A stretch of DNA of 64,000 nucleotides from assembly GCF_946463545.1 (NCBI RefSeq), contig NZ_OX296583.1, forward strand, positions 1,620,902-1,684,901, in the 5' to 3' direction. The DNA is from Methanothermococcus thermolithotrophicus DSM 2095. Its GTDB lineage: Archaea > AGJL01 > Methanococci > Methanococcales > Methanococcaceae. This document shows positions 54,753-64,000 of this stretch, piece by piece; within the stretch, counting starts at the first letter, position 1, and each line of letters starts with the position of its first letter. The notes below the pieces were generated by a model that was given only the letters and a program-made list of their open reading frames with translations, was not told the DNA's origin and did not search any database. The position numbers were made by a program, and so were the translations under genes.

Positions 54753-55555
54753 TATTCCTCACCTAATCTCTTTTTCAAATCCTTTTTAAATGAGTTCATA
54801 CCAAATCCCCCCTCACTCCTTGCTACATGTATTGTTTCAACAACTTCCAATGCCTCTTTGTCTTCCCTCATTCCAATATTGTCCTTTCTATAAATGGTCG
54901 TAATTTTTGCAAGATATTCCTGTGGAAGCGGTTCTCCAACATCTACTGGTTCATCCAAAGGTATTCCAACCTGTTCCTTTACATACAGAACATGCCCTGT
55001 TTTTTCATCATAGATGTATCTCTGTAACCCATCAAACATGAGCCCATTTTCATCAAGCCTCAATGAGTGCCCATGCACAGTAGCTCCCCTCATACCACAT
55101 GTTGCAGGGTCAAAGATTTCTGTTTCAACTAACCACTTTGAAATCTTTTCCAAGTCGAGCTCCCTTATTTCAATAACCTGCCTTCCTGAGAGTGTTCCAG
55201 TATCTACCCCTCTGAATCTCCACATGTAGGTTCTGGCCCTATCGTATGGCTGAGCAGGTGCGTTATACATGGAATCTGCAAACTGAATATACCTGACCCT
55301 TATACCTTCTTTTGCTCCATCAATTGGTTCTACAAGGTCTTTGATAGCATCTTCCTCAAAGTCCATTTCTTCCAGTGGTGGATGAACTGTCCTATAACTT
55401 TCTCCAGGGTTTCTATGCCCTAAAACCCTAACTAAATCATCATCTGAAATTTCCCTTAATTTTTTTAATTTAAAATTTGGGTTCATATGCCTTCTTCTAT
55501 TTTCACCTATTATCGTTTCCCCAGGGTAAAACTGCGGTTTATAATTCCCTTTCAT
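54752..55555 (-). CDS. mrtG: Methyl-coenzyme M reductase II gamma subunit
   Basis: The 267-residue gamma subunit begins [20 protein letters not shown] and has [20 protein letters not shown] and [20 protein letters not shown], standard McrG blocks. It helps form the coenzyme entrance. Its ATG follows the mrtD stop directly (TAA ATG) with GGTGA just upstream, so it is tightly coupled in the operon. Confidence 0.95.
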   Translation of the reverse strand: MKGNYKPQFYPGETIIGENRRRHMNPNFKLKKLREISDDDLVRVLGHRNPGESYRTVHPPLEEMDFEEDAIKDLVEPIDGAKEGIRVRYIQFADSMYNAPAQPYDRARTYMWRFRGVDTGTLSGRQVIEIRELDLEKISKWLVETEIFDPATCGMRGATVHGHSLRLDENGLMFDGLQRYIYDEKTGHVLYVKEQVGIPLDEPVDVGEPLPQEYLAKITTIYRKDNIGMREDKEALEVVETIHVARSEGGFGMNSFKKDLKKRLGEE

Positions 55556-56050
55556 TTAATCACCTTTAATCATCTTAACTTTATCAGAAGTTCTTGCAGT
55601 AGGGTCAACCATTCCTATTAATCTAGGGTCTATTTTACCCTCAAATCCTTCTCCATACTTTAAATAGTCGGAAACCGTTGGTTTCACTTTTGTAAATGCT
55701 CCCATATTCAAGCTGTAGCCAAATGGAAGTGCTTTTTTACATATTTCATCTAATTTTTTTGAGAGCTCTACACTTTTTTCGTATGGAACTGTAATGATAA
55801 ATTTCCCAACCTTAACGGTTAATTCAACGTCTTTTCCATTAACATTGATGACTTTCCTATCTGGATGATTTACTGGGGTACCTCTTGCAGGTCCGTAATA
55901 AACATATTTTGGTAAAGATTGGCCATGAATAATTACTCGTATTATATCCTCCCCAAGACTATAAACTGAATTTAATACCTTTTCAGTGGTTTCAGGCTTT
56001 AAATACCTGTAAGGGAATATCTGAATATCTACAGCTTTTATTTCTTCCAT
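55556..56050 (-). CDS. mrtD: Methyl-coenzyme M reductase operon protein D
   Basis: McrD-type protein, not part of the mature enzyme; it is thought to help assembly or F430 loading. It has VDIQIFPYRYLKPETTEKVL at the front and ARGTPVNHPDRKVINVNG in the middle. I chose the ATG at 56050 (164 residues) after GGTGAAATT; the longer frame upstream lacks a ribosome site. The 121 bases to mrtB hold no gene. Confidence 0.93.
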   Translation of the reverse strand: MEEIKAVDIQIFPYRYLKPETTEKVLNSVYSLGEDIIRVIIHGQSLPKYVYYGPARGTPVNHPDRKVINVNGKDVELTVKVGKFIITVPYEKSVELSKKLDEICKKALPFGYSLNMGAFTKVKPTVSDYLKYGEGFEGKIDPRLIGMVDPTARTSDKVKMIKGD

Positions 56051-56171
56051 AATTTCACCTACGAGTTTTGTATGAATAGAAGTATGCAATATACCGTATT
56101 TTTGATGATTATACCCTATCTCTAATTTATCTAAGGCATGAGCATGGATTTGTTAGTGAATATTTGTCAAA

Positions 56172-57506
56172 TTAGAGTGTATCTTTAACCTCTGAGGCCC
56201 CCAATGCAACGTGCTTTAACGGCTCTCTCAGATAGTCAATCGCACTATAAACCATACCTACCAATGAAGATGTTTTTTCAACGGAAAACATCTGAGTCCC
56301 TGCATCAAGGCACATGGCAGCAGCGGCACATGGAATGGCAAATCCTTTACTATGTCTTGTAACTACGTGGTTTCCATGGAATGTTCCTGGACCTCCACCA
56401 CCATAAATAGAATGGCTGAAAAAGCTGAAACCTACTCCAGTTCCCTCTGTTCTACCGAAATCAACACCCGGCAGTCCGGTTTCATATTCGAGAATATCGT
56501 TGTAATAAAGCACCGTTGAAGCTACACCCTGTGCAGCTCTTGCTGCCCCAACATTTACCATGATAGATGCAACCAATCCTGCTGCTGCATAAGCATTCCA
56601 CAATGCCCAGTCAGCAGGTTCATAAACTACAAATCCTGATGGCATGGTTTTTACTGGTCTAATAACTTTGTCCTCCAGAGCTCTTTCAACAACTGATGCT
56701 ACAACAGTTCCCACTGTTCCGTTTTTACCATTTTCCTTAACAATCTCATAAACTAGGTTGTTTGCATTTAACCCCTGGAATGCCAAACCGAGTAGGTGAT
56801 ATCTTTCAAATGCACCTACTGCATCCCCTGTTTCAAACATTGCCGTTTGTTCTAAAATGGATGATAACGCCACGGCATTTAATGTCTTTTTTCTTGTGAT
56901 TGCCACGACATGGTTTGCCATGATATTTCTCAACCCATATCCAAGACCTTCAAGCATTACAGGGGGACCAAGCAATGCCGCAATATTTGCACCATGGAAA
57001 TCTATTGATTGAGGATATCTTCCCAAAACTGCAGTTTTAATATTTGGTGCATTAAACATATTCACATCAAAAGTATCAACTATTGACTGAGTTACCGCAG
57101 CTCCTGTGGCTAAGGTGGATATTGTATAATCAGCAGCTACTTTTAACCTCTTTGAAGGCATTTGAACAAGCATTTGATTTCCTTTGTTAATCAATCTAAC
57201 AACTGTGTCATCTCCATCATGTACTTGAATCAATTTTTTTACCTTTTCAGCAATAATTTCGGCATTTTCTACTATTGGCAAATCAAGTTCTCTTCCAGGG
57301 CAGACGCAAGCCTTACCTCCAATTGCCCCGTTTTTTAGTGCGTTCTGGATTCCAGATAGATTTACTGCAACAGACCTTTTAACATCACCAATTATTTTCT
57401 CTACCGTTGGATTAATAATCGGGCTTATGGCATCCAATGGCACATTTTCTTCAAGAAGTTTTCCCTTTTCATCATACAAATCTATTTTATCTTCATATAT
57501 GGTCAT
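56172..57506 (-). CDS. mrtB: Methyl-coenzyme M reductase II beta subunit
   Basis: The 444-residue beta subunit heads the mrt operon. [20 protein letters not shown] at the front, [13 protein letters not shown]-like region near residue 93, and [20 protein letters not shown] with [20 protein letters not shown] near 345-390 are the typical blocks near the active site. AAGGTG precedes the ATG. The A+T-rich DNA just upstream (57520-57620) must hold its promoter, but I cannot pick one TATA box. Confidence 0.95.
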   Translation of the reverse strand: MTIYEDKIDLYDEKGKLLEENVPLDAISPIINPTVEKIIGDVKRSVAVNLSGIQNALKNGAIGGKACVCPGRELDLPIVENAEIIAEKVKKLIQVHDGDDTVVRLINKGNQMLVQMPSKRLKVAADYTISTLATGAAVTQSIVDTFDVNMFNAPNIKTAVLGRYPQSIDFHGANIAALLGPPVMLEGLGYGLRNIMANHVVAITRKKTLNAVALSSILEQTAMFETGDAVGAFERYHLLGLAFQGLNANNLVYEIVKENGKNGTVGTVVASVVERALEDKVIRPVKTMPSGFVVYEPADWALWNAYAAAGLVASIMVNVGAARAAQGVASTVLYYNDILEYETGLPGVDFGRTEGTGVGFSFFSHSIYGGGGPGTFHGNHVVTRHSKGFAIPCAAAAMCLDAGTQMFSVEKTSSLVGMVYSAIDYLREPLKHVALGASEVKDTL

Positions 57507-58291
57507 TCTAACACCTTATTTTATACTATACAATAATAACTTTCCATATAATTATAATATTTAGTATATAATATTTTTCATTAAATATTAAATAGATAAG
57601 ATTATATACTGAAAAAATATTAAAACTACCATACTGCAAAATAAAATTATAATATTATCCTAAATAAATACCTTAAAATACCTGCCAAATGACGTAAAAA
57701 GGGCATTTTGTGATTAAATATTACACAATATGCTGACTATTCTGGCCATCAATATTGCCTCAAAAATCTGTGGACGCACAACAAAAACTAAAAAACTAAA
57801 ATTATAGTATTTCCACCACACATGTTCTTCATCAGTCAAACAAGTAAAGGCAAATGGATATTCATTTCAAAACAATAATAATCATGCCCCTTTACCATTT
57901 TGTTAAACATTAGATGAAATTCCAATAAATTTCAGCAGCTCTTGGATATTTATGAAAACCCATTCGGCTTTATTACATGGGCGAAGCGAGATGTCATTTT
58001 ATTTTTTTGATTTTCATTACTTTCCTTTGCTTAGCTTGAAAACTTCGTGGAAATACCATGCTAAGTTTTAACAGATTTACCGGAGTTATAGCGGTAAATT
58101 TAAGAGGGGTTTTATTTGTTAGATTTGTGGTTCCTATGGTTGTTTATGACCCCCCAAACTATCGTTTATAATAACTTATATATAATACTTTCTGTTTATT
58201 TTGTAATATTATTAATGAATTAATTATATAATAATAATATGAAATAATCAAAATAATAAAATAAATATTAAATGTAGAGCTAGGTGGTATA
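57507..58291. other. 785-bp divergent intergenic region between mrtB and the ornithine cyclodeaminase gene
   Basis: No gene is seen. The two ends are very A+T-rich and should hold the two promoters. The middle has hairpins: acatgggc-gaa-gcgagatgt near 57975-57995, in the style of the palindromic elements, and atttaccg (58075-58082) against cggtaaat (58092-58099). A small RNA or regulator-binding region is possible but unsupported. Confidence 0.5.
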
Positions 58292-59506
58292 GTGAATATT
58301 GAAGTTATTGAATTAAAAGGACATATAATAGATTCCAATATATTGTCAAAAACACTGGATAAAGTTACAATGATGGGCGGGGATTTTAATATCGAACATC
58401 TTGATGTTGGAAAGACAAATAATGATGAGTCCTATGCAAAAATTCTTGTTAAGGGGAAAGACCATAAACATTTGGACGACATATTACGAGAAATTCAGCA
58501 AATCGGCGCCATAATCTCAACAAAGAATGTAAATACTAAAAAAGCTCCAAAGGATTGCGTCTTGCCAGATAATTTTTACGGTACCACAAATTTACCGACA
58601 TATGTTAAAATTGATGGAGTTTGGAAAAAAGTCAGGGATATAGAAATGGATTGTGTAATAGTAATCGAAACAATAAATGGGGAAAAAATCCCAGTATGTA
58701 AAAGAATGGGACTTATAAAAGAAGGCGAAGAAGTAGTTGTTGGTTATGATGGAATAAGGGTGGTTCCACTGGAAAGGACGAGAGAAAAGGATGTATTTGG
58801 ATTTATGCAAAGTGAAGTATCTCCTGAAAAACCACTTGAATATTATTCAAAAACCATGATGGATGAAATGAGGGAAATTAAGAAAAATAATGGAAAAATC
58901 ATATGGGTCGTTGGAACAGCAATAGCTCACACCCGAGCTCATACTATATTAGAGGAGCTCATAAGGAAGGGGTATGTTGATGCACTGTTTTGTGGAAATG
59001 GATTTGCCACAATGGATATAGAATATGCACTGTTCAATACAACCCTTGGTATGAACAATGAATGTAATGTGGTTAAAGGAGGATATAAAAGTCATCTTGT
59101 GGCAATAAATGAGATGTGGAAACATGGTGGAATAAAAAACGCCGTAGAAAAGGGAATTTTAAAAAAAGGCGTATTATACGAGTGTGTGAAAAATAACATC
59201 CCCTATGTGATTGGTGGCTCTTTAAGGGACGATGGACCTTTACCAGATACCATAAGGGATGTGGTAAAAGCACAGGATGAGATGAGGAAATACATCCAAG
59301 AGGCCGATATGTGTGTTATATTGGCTACGATGCTTCATGGTATTGCCACCGGAAATATGCTGCCAGCATCGGTTAAAACCGTTTGTATTGATATGAACCC
59401 TTATGTCGTTACCAGATTGCAGGATAGGGGGACACATCAGGCACTTGGTATTGTATCTGACCCCTGTGCATTTATGCACATGTTAAAGGATTTGTTAAAT
59501 GAATAA
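58292..59506 (+). CDS. Archaeal ornithine cyclodeaminase-type protein (TIGR00300 family)
   Basis: This 404-residue protein matches the archaeal family that includes the M. maripaludis ornithine cyclodeaminase, which turns ornithine into proline and ammonia, unrelated to bacterial Ocd. The N-terminal domain (ELKGHIIDSNILSKTLDKV, PDNFYGTTNLPTYVKIDGVW) resembles the LOR/SDH domain, and the C-terminal Rossmann part has VVGTAIAHTRAHTILEELIR, FCGNGFATMDIEYALF and ATMLHGIATGNMLPASVKTV. It starts at GTG after AGGTGG. Function is by family. Confidence 0.85.
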   Translation: MNIEVIELKGHIIDSNILSKTLDKVTMMGGDFNIEHLDVGKTNNDESYAKILVKGKDHKHLDDILREIQQIGAIISTKNVNTKKAPKDCVLPDNFYGTTNLPTYVKIDGVWKKVRDIEMDCVIVIETINGEKIPVCKRMGLIKEGEEVVVGYDGIRVVPLERTREKDVFGFMQSEVSPEKPLEYYSKTMMDEMREIKKNNGKIIWVVGTAIAHTRAHTILEELIRKGYVDALFCGNGFATMDIEYALFNTTLGMNNECNVVKGGYKSHLVAINEMWKHGGIKNAVEKGILKKGVLYECVKNNIPYVIGGSLRDDGPLPDTIRDVVKAQDEMRKYIQEADMCVILATMLHGIATGNMLPASVKTVCIDMNPYVVTRLQDRGTHQALGIVSDPCAFMHMLKDLLNE

Positions 59507-59552
59507 AAAATTAAAAATTAAATAAAATTAATAAACTAAAAACGGTAAAAAA

Positions 59553-60695
59553 ATGGATAACATGAATGCTATACAGAAAATAAGGAATGAATTGAACAGT
59601 TATTTTTTAGAAAGGAAGGAAGAGATAGACATTGCCCTAACTTCAATTTTGGCAAATGAACACTGTATATTTTTGGGAAATCCAGGTGTTGCAAAATCCC
59701 AGTTAATCAGAGCGATTTCTTCCCATATATCTGATGCAGATTACTTTGAAAAACTCATTACACGATTTTCAACAGAGGATGAGTTATTTGGTCCTTTAAG
59801 CATTAAAGAACTTAAAGATAATGATAGATTTATTAGAAAGACGGAAAATTATATGCCCGATGCAGAAATTGTATTTTTAGATGAGATTTTTAAGGCAAAC
59901 AGTAGCATATTAAATGCACTGTTGTCCATAATAAACGAAAGAATATATCACAATGGTGATGAAGTCCAGAGAGCTCCGTTGATAAGTTTGTTTGGAGCAT
60001 CCAATGAACTGCCAGAAGAAAATGGATTGTTTGCCTTTTATGACAGATTCTTGTTTAGGAAAATCGTTAAAAATATAAACAACCGTGAAAATTTAAAAAA
60101 ATTGGTTTATTTAGATGAGGATTACAAACCAAAAACAAAGATTACTGTAGAAGACATTAAGAAATTACAAAAAGAGGTTGAAAAAGTTAATATCGATGGT
60201 ATTGTCGATTATCTGCTGGATATAAAAATGAAATTGAACCATCACAACATATTTATATCAGACAGGCGGCTTAAAAAATCCATTAAGGCAATAAAAAGCT
60301 ATGCATTGTTAAATGGGAAAAAAGAAGCTGATGAAAATGATTTGGAAATACTAAGACATATATTTTGGGACGAAGTGGAGGACTACCTTACGGTATCAAA
60401 GGTTATTTTTGAATGTTCAAACTCATATTCCCAGAAGGCATTGGAAAAAAAAGAGATTTTGGACAATCTAAAAAAGGAATTAAAATACATCAACACTAAA
60501 AAAATCAAAAATTGTGGAAAGGATTATAACAAACTTATTGAAATGCTCTGCAAGGTTGGATATATAAAATTAGAACTAAAAAAAATGAGAAATGAGGCAT
60601 TATCAAACGGCAAATCCTCGGAGGTTATAGATAACATATTAAATGACTGCAAAGAGTTTGATAAAATCATTGAGGGGTTGTTGAATGAATTATAA
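59553..60695 (+). CDS. MoxR-family AAA+ ATPase, RavA-like
   Basis: This 380-residue AAA+ protein has Walker A FLGNPGVAKSQLIRA (about residues 40-54), Walker B AEIVFLDEIFKANSSILNAL, and FGASNELPEENGLFAFYDRF, the RavA-branch sensor region. The C-terminal 140 residues are helical. It forms a unit with the HEAT-repeat gene (11-base overlap) and the VWA gene downstream, like bacterial RavA-ViaA, which remodel metalloenzymes and respiratory proteins. The role here is unknown. Confidence 0.88.
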   Translation: MDNMNAIQKIRNELNSYFLERKEEIDIALTSILANEHCIFLGNPGVAKSQLIRAISSHISDADYFEKLITRFSTEDELFGPLSIKELKDNDRFIRKTENYMPDAEIVFLDEIFKANSSILNALLSIINERIYHNGDEVQRAPLISLFGASNELPEENGLFAFYDRFLFRKIVKNINNRENLKKLVYLDEDYKPKTKITVEDIKKLQKEVEKVNIDGIVDYLLDIKMKLNHHNIFISDRRLKKSIKAIKSYALLNGKKEADENDLEILRHIFWDEVEDYLTVSKVIFECSNSYSQKALEKKEILDNLKKELKYINTKKIKNCGKDYNKLIEMLCKVGYIKLELKKMRNEALSNGKSSEVIDNILNDCKEFDKIIEGLLNEL

Positions 60696-61350
60696 AAATA
60701 AGGATTATAATGAGTATAATTATTATAAAAAAATGTTTAGATTGGATAATATATCAAAATTAAAGGCATTAACTGAAATATACAATAAAGATGTAGATGA
60801 TATAATAGGAATGAATATATTGGATGACATATTTGCACTAATTAGGGAAACGCGAGAAAGGGATTTTGCAGACATTGTTTATGAGTTTCAGACATTAGAT
60901 ACTAAAAATAGGGAAATAATATCCCTTGGAATAAAAATCATTGGAAAGGTAGGAGAAAAGTATGCGGAAGAGGTTTATAACTACATACCTTATCTTATAA
61001 AATCACTTGATAGCGAATTCGATATAATAAGACATGCCAGTGCCGGAGCTCTGGCAAAAATTCCCTCAAAATTAACAATTTATTCCTACCCAAAACTTAT
61101 AAAAAATTTAAATAATGAAATTTATGCAGACGCCATTGTTTCTTTGATTTTTAAGACAGAGAATAAAGAAGCGTTATTGTTGGATTTGTATAAAAAATTT
61201 TGTGATAATTATTCCCCATGTATATTGTATATATTAAATAAAATTAAAGAAAGAGATGAGAGTTTAATAAATGATTTTATACCTTTGATTTTGAAATATG
61301 AAGATAAATACAACAATGCAGATAAAGAATGCTTAGAAAATTTGATTTAA
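60685..61350 (+). CDS. HEAT-repeat-like protein
   Basis: This 221-residue all-helical protein has repeats of HEAT type; the clearest is IPYLIKSLDSEFDIIRHASA with GALAKI near residues 95-122, and a preceding pair around ISLGIKIIGKVGEKYAEEVY. HEAT scaffolds bind other proteins. It overlaps the MoxR gene by 11 bases, so it is probably a third partner of the MoxR-VWA pair, which is not part of bacterial RavA-ViaA. Confidence 0.75.
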   Translation: MNYKNKDYNEYNYYKKMFRLDNISKLKALTEIYNKDVDDIIGMNILDDIFALIRETRERDFADIVYEFQTLDTKNREIISLGIKIIGKVGEKYAEEVYNYIPYLIKSLDSEFDIIRHASAGALAKIPSKLTIYSYPKLIKNLNNEIYADAIVSLIFKTENKEALLLDLYKKFCDNYSPCILYILNKIKERDESLINDFIPLILKYEDKYNNADKECLENLI

Positions 61351-61651
61351 ATAAATATGATGCAGCCGTTGAGACTCTGTCTGTTTATATTTTTATTTCT
61401 TTTTCATTTGGTAGTTAAGGATATCCATATTAATCTGTTTAATTTAAATTTAAATTTTTTAGGTCTTTTTATACAGAGCTCCGATATTGTTAATCTCATA
61501 ATCTAAATATAACCAAAAAATTTATAAATTTTGAGTAATATTATTATAAAATTAGTAATATAATTTATGATTTAATATAATATTAGTAATATAATTTATG
61601 ATTTAATATAATAATAGTATTACAATATATGTTAATATAGATTGTGATAAT
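61351..61651. other. 301-bp gap with a promoter-like region for the VWA gene
   Basis: No gene is seen. It holds a GAGCTC repeat copy (cagagctccgatattg near 61475-61490) and a 31-bp tandem duplication. The strongly A+T-rich end suggests that the VWA gene has its own promoter. Confidence 0.5.
61551..61612. repeat. Perfect 31-bp tandem duplication
   Basis: Two identical adjacent 31-bp units (61551-61581, 61582-61612), each starting attagtaatataatttatg. They lie about 40-100 bases before the VWA gene and each contains TATA-like sequence, so the duplication may change promoter strength. Confidence 0.85.
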
Positions 61652-62836
61652 ATGGAATGCAATGCAATAAAACACGATAAATATGACAAACTCGTCTGGA
61701 ATGAAAATAAGCATAAACTATCCTATTGTGCCCAATATTTGGATGAAAACAGAATAGAAGATATATTTTATCTGTTTTTTAAATATCATGTGGAGGTTGT
61801 AAAACATGACCCGATTATAGACGCTATTATGAATAACAGGCATTACAAAAACATAAAGGTCATTACTAGTTTGGATGAGTCCTATTCCGCTATTGCCACA
61901 TCCTACTTTTCTGAAAAATTCGATAAAAAAAAGAAAGAAGAAAAAGAGGATTATGACGAAAATATGGTAAATGATATAAGTGACATTATGGAGGAGCTCG
62001 GTAGTTATATGGAGGATATCTCGTCTTCAATAAATACCATCTGCGGCAAAGGTAATGGGGTAAAAAGCTATACAAATCCAAAGAAAAAAATGGAATTGGC
62101 AGAAGAGCTCCTAAAAAATAGACGGTTAAATGAATTCATAGAAAAATTGGGAAAATTTAAAAAGATGGCATTGAGAAAGCAGAAAACAAAAATAAAACAC
62201 TTCAATGGGGAAAAGCACGATATAAAATACGGTAGTGATTTGTCAAAATTGCTTATAACTGAAGTAAAAAACCTATCTGATGAATGTTTATATGTTGATT
62301 TTTTAAAAAGATTTTCAGAGCATAAATTGCTAAATTACGAGATTCTAAATCATGATGATACCAAAGGAGATTTTATCGTGTGTCTGGATTTAAGCGGTTC
62401 TATGAGGGGGGCGAAAGAAATCTGGGCTAAGGCAATTGCATTATCACTGTTGGAAATTCAGTTGAGGGACAAAAAAAGGTTTATCTGTATATTATTCGAT
62501 GATGATATCCGGGAAATAAGAATATTTGATAAAAAACCATGTTCAGAGGAGATTATTGAATTTGCATCTGTGTTTTTTGGAGGGGGAACAAATTTCGAGA
62601 AGCCTATTAAAAAGGCACTGACTTTCAATGGAGATATCGTTTTTATAACTGATGGGGAGTGTGATATGCATAGGGAGTTTATCATGTATGTTGAGGAAGT
62701 TAAAAAAGGAAAAATCTTCACATTCTGTATAAATACAAAACCTACTGTTAGTTTAAAAAGAATATCTGATAGTGTAATTACAATTCACCAGCTAACTTCA
62801 AGGAGTGCAGAAGAATTATTTGATACTATTATTTAA
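61652..62836 (+). CDS. VWA-domain protein, ViaA/CoxE-like
   Basis: This 394-residue protein has a helical N-terminal part (residues 1-235, very Lys/Glu-rich) and a C-terminal VWA domain with the metal-ion site DFIVCLDLSGSMRGAKEIWA (DxSxS near residue 245), FFGGGTNFEKPI (the Thr) and DIVFITDGECD. The layout matches ViaA, partner of RavA-type MoxR ATPases. It lies behind the MoxR and HEAT genes after a 301-base gap. Confidence 0.87.
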   Translation: MECNAIKHDKYDKLVWNENKHKLSYCAQYLDENRIEDIFYLFFKYHVEVVKHDPIIDAIMNNRHYKNIKVITSLDESYSAIATSYFSEKFDKKKKEEKEDYDENMVNDISDIMEELGSYMEDISSSINTICGKGNGVKSYTNPKKKMELAEELLKNRRLNEFIEKLGKFKKMALRKQKTKIKHFNGEKHDIKYGSDLSKLLITEVKNLSDECLYVDFLKRFSEHKLLNYEILNHDDTKGDFIVCLDLSGSMRGAKEIWAKAIALSLLEIQLRDKKRFICILFDDDIREIRIFDKKPCSEEIIEFASVFFGGGTNFEKPIKKALTFNGDIVFITDGECDMHREFIMYVEEVKKGKIFTFCINTKPTVSLKRISDSVITIHQLTSRSAEELFDTII

Positions 62837-62843
62837 TACAAAC

Positions 62844-63740
62844 TTAAATAATCTTTTTTAATTCATTTAAACATTCATCAACTTTCTTTAATTTAATATT
62901 AAGTAATTTTTCAACCTTTTCACTATTCAAAGAAGTATTTTTTGGTCTATTCGCTTTCCATCCTAACTCAGAGCTCCTAATGGGATTAATTAAATCACCA
63001 TTTAAGTCAAAAACCTCGGCAACCTTCAAGGCAAATTCATACCTACTTAATCTCTCACTCCCTCCGAAATGAAGCAGTTTATTAACATCTTTTTCGTAAA
63101 TCTTAACAATTCCATCAACGAGCTCATTAACATAGGTTGGAGTATTCCATTGGTCAACAACTACATTAATTGTTTCACCAGCTTTCAACTTCTCCAAAAC
63201 CCACATAAGAAAATTAACTTTAACTGGGCTTATGCAGTAAGGAACAGATATTCTAACAATCGAAGTTAAATCATAATCTAATTCATTTAAAAGTCTCTCC
63301 CCTTCTGCCTTAGTATATCCATAGTAGTTAATGGGATTTATTTTATCTTCCTCAGTATATGATCTTTGATTTTCACGGTTGCCGTCAAAAACATAGTCAG
63401 TTGATATATGACATAGCGGAGCTCCGATTTCTTTGCAAGCTTCTCCAAGATATTTAACAGCAAGGGCGTTTGTCTTATATGCTAAATCCCTCTCAGTTTC
63501 ACACAAATCTACATTGGTTATTGCAGCAGTATTTACAACAAAGTCGGGATTTATTTTTTTAATGGTTTCTTTAATTTTATTTTCATTGGTAATGTCTACA
63601 ATGTATTTATCAACATCATCCTTAAAAAATTCCTTATTGCTCCTGGTTACAATATGAACCCTATAATCTTCCAGTCCTAAATACTTCTTAACCATTTCAT
63701 AGCCAACCATCCCCAAACCAATAATAGCCACATTTTCCAT
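62844..63740 (-). CDS. rmlD: dTDP-4-dehydrorhamnose reductase
   Basis: RmlD is the last enzyme of dTDP-rhamnose synthesis. NVAIIGLGMVGYEMVKKYLG is the NAD(P) fold, NTAAITNVDLCETERDLAYK, HISTDYVFDG and YYGYTKAEGERLL (YxxxK) are diagnostic, and WNTPTYVNELVDGIVKIYEK follows. The second residue of the usual G-x-x-G-x-x-G is relaxed here (GLGMVG). The length of 298 residues is normal. It lies 35 kb from rmlCAB, near a UDP-glucose dehydrogenase. Confidence 0.88.
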   Translation of the reverse strand: MENVAIIGLGMVGYEMVKKYLGLEDYRVHIVTRSNKEFFKDDVDKYIVDITNENKIKETIKKINPDFVVNTAAITNVDLCETERDLAYKTNALAVKYLGEACKEIGAPLCHISTDYVFDGNRENQRSYTEEDKINPINYYGYTKAEGERLLNELDYDLTSIVRISVPYCISPVKVNFLMWVLEKLKAGETINVVVDQWNTPTYVNELVDGIVKIYEKDVNKLLHFGGSERLSRYEFALKVAEVFDLNGDLINPIRSSELGWKANRPKNTSLNSEKVEKLLNIKLKKVDECLNELKKII

Positions 63741-63797
63741 ATTATAACCCCGAAGGTTTTATTCATCATTATCTAAAATTAAAAAGAAATTGCCAAT

Positions 63798-64000
63798 TTA
63801 TTGTATCCCGACCCCCATATATTCAAATCCTAAACTTTTAACTTTTTCCTCGTTCAATATATTTCTCCCATCAAATATAACCCTTTCCTTAACTAAATCT
63901 CCAATTTTTTCCCAGTCTTCCTTATTGAAATCATACTCAGTTGCTATTATAATTCCATCAACATCTTTAACTGTCTCATAAACACTTTCAAACACGTATA
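63798..64000 (-). CDS. UDP-glucose 6-dehydrogenase family, C-terminal fragment (runs off window)
   Basis: The visible 67 residues include DGIIIATEYDFNKEDWEKI and FDGRNILNEEKVKSLGFEYM, the C-terminal domain of UDP-glucose/GDP-mannose dehydrogenases, with the DGRN motif. The start lies beyond the window. It would make UDP-glucuronate, a substrate for the epimerase at 23.8-24.8 kb. It is 57 bases upstream of rmlD on the same strand. Confidence 0.82.
   Translation of the reverse strand, partial: YVFESVYETVKDVDGIIIATEYDFNKEDWEKIGDLVKERVIFDGRNILNEEKVKSLGFEYMGVGIQ

Noticed and set aside
53094-57506. Naming the operon mcrBDCGA
   Set aside because: There is no mcrC gene; D is followed directly by G, which is the isoenzyme II (mrt) order.
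58075-58099. Riboswitch or small RNA upstream of the ornithine cyclodeaminase-type gene
   Set aside because: Only one 8-bp stem is seen, nearly 200 bases before the start, with no known aptamer pattern.

Overview
The window looks like the chromosome of a methanogenic archaeon of the order Methanococcales, probably a thermophilic Methanothermococcus-like species. The reasons are a methyl-coenzyme M reductase II operon (mrtBDGA), an archaeal nif operon in the order nifH-nifI1-nifI2-nifD-nifK-(small ORF)-nifE-nifN, twin GGAA-N6-TTCC operators of NrpR type, GGTGA Shine-Dalgarno sites, TATA promoters and low GC. The genus is inferred; no rRNA gene is present. I recognise no rRNA, tRNA or CRISPR array.

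Layout. (1) 0-27.5 kb is a surface-glycan locus. It holds UDP-GlcNAc synthesis (glmU-like, glmM), a complete bacterial-type ADP-heptose set (gmhA, rfaE2, rfaE1, gmhB), manC, a Wzx-like flippase, five GT4 glycosyltransferases, one GT9 (heptosyltransferase-type) enzyme, three methyltransferase-type genes plus a methyltransferase-like one, an acyltransferase, a cobalamin-type radical SAM protein, asparagine synthase, a nucleotide-sugar dehydrogenase, a sugar epimerase and rmlC-A-B. rmlD and a UDP-glucose dehydrogenase fragment close the window at 62.8-64 kb. (2) 27.6-33.7 kb holds DUF1616, membrane proteins and a MoxR/DUF58/DUF4350-like cluster. (3) 33.8-42.1 kb is the nif operon. (4) 42.4-46 kb is an NrpR-type-controlled modABC molybdate transporter whose ModA is circularly permuted, plus a MetV-like protein. 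(5) 46-47.6 kb holds rfbF and a chimeric epimerase-DUF4129 gene. (6) 47.6-53.1 kb is an accessory graveyard: a broken GNAT toxin with its antitoxin, a HEPN-MNT pair with an interrupted active site, AAA ATPases and many small repeats. (7) 53.1-57.5 kb is mrtBDGA. (8) 58.3-62.8 kb holds an archaeal ornithine cyclodeaminase-type gene and a MoxR/HEAT/VWA cluster.

The most notable observations: (a) a family of about 50-bp two-hairpin palindromic elements (ATTGAA, hairpin, TAGCTC, hairpin; hairpin loops usually GAA/TTC) scattered between genes and inside genes. Two coding copies are exactly 51 nt and encode related 17-residue peptides beginning IEQN in the same frame. One splits the RX4HXY motif of a HEPN toxin and another family member breaks a GNAT toxin, which recalls Rickettsia palindromic elements. 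(b) ModA appears to be a full-length circular permutant. (c) NifN carries cysteine-rich insertions and, like one glycosyltransferase, appears to start at an ATT codon. (d) The palindrome GAGCTC occurs about 60 times by hand count, far more than composition predicts, but not in the 13 kb core of the glycan island. (e) An archaeon carries a bacterial ADP-heptose pathway together with a GT9 enzyme.
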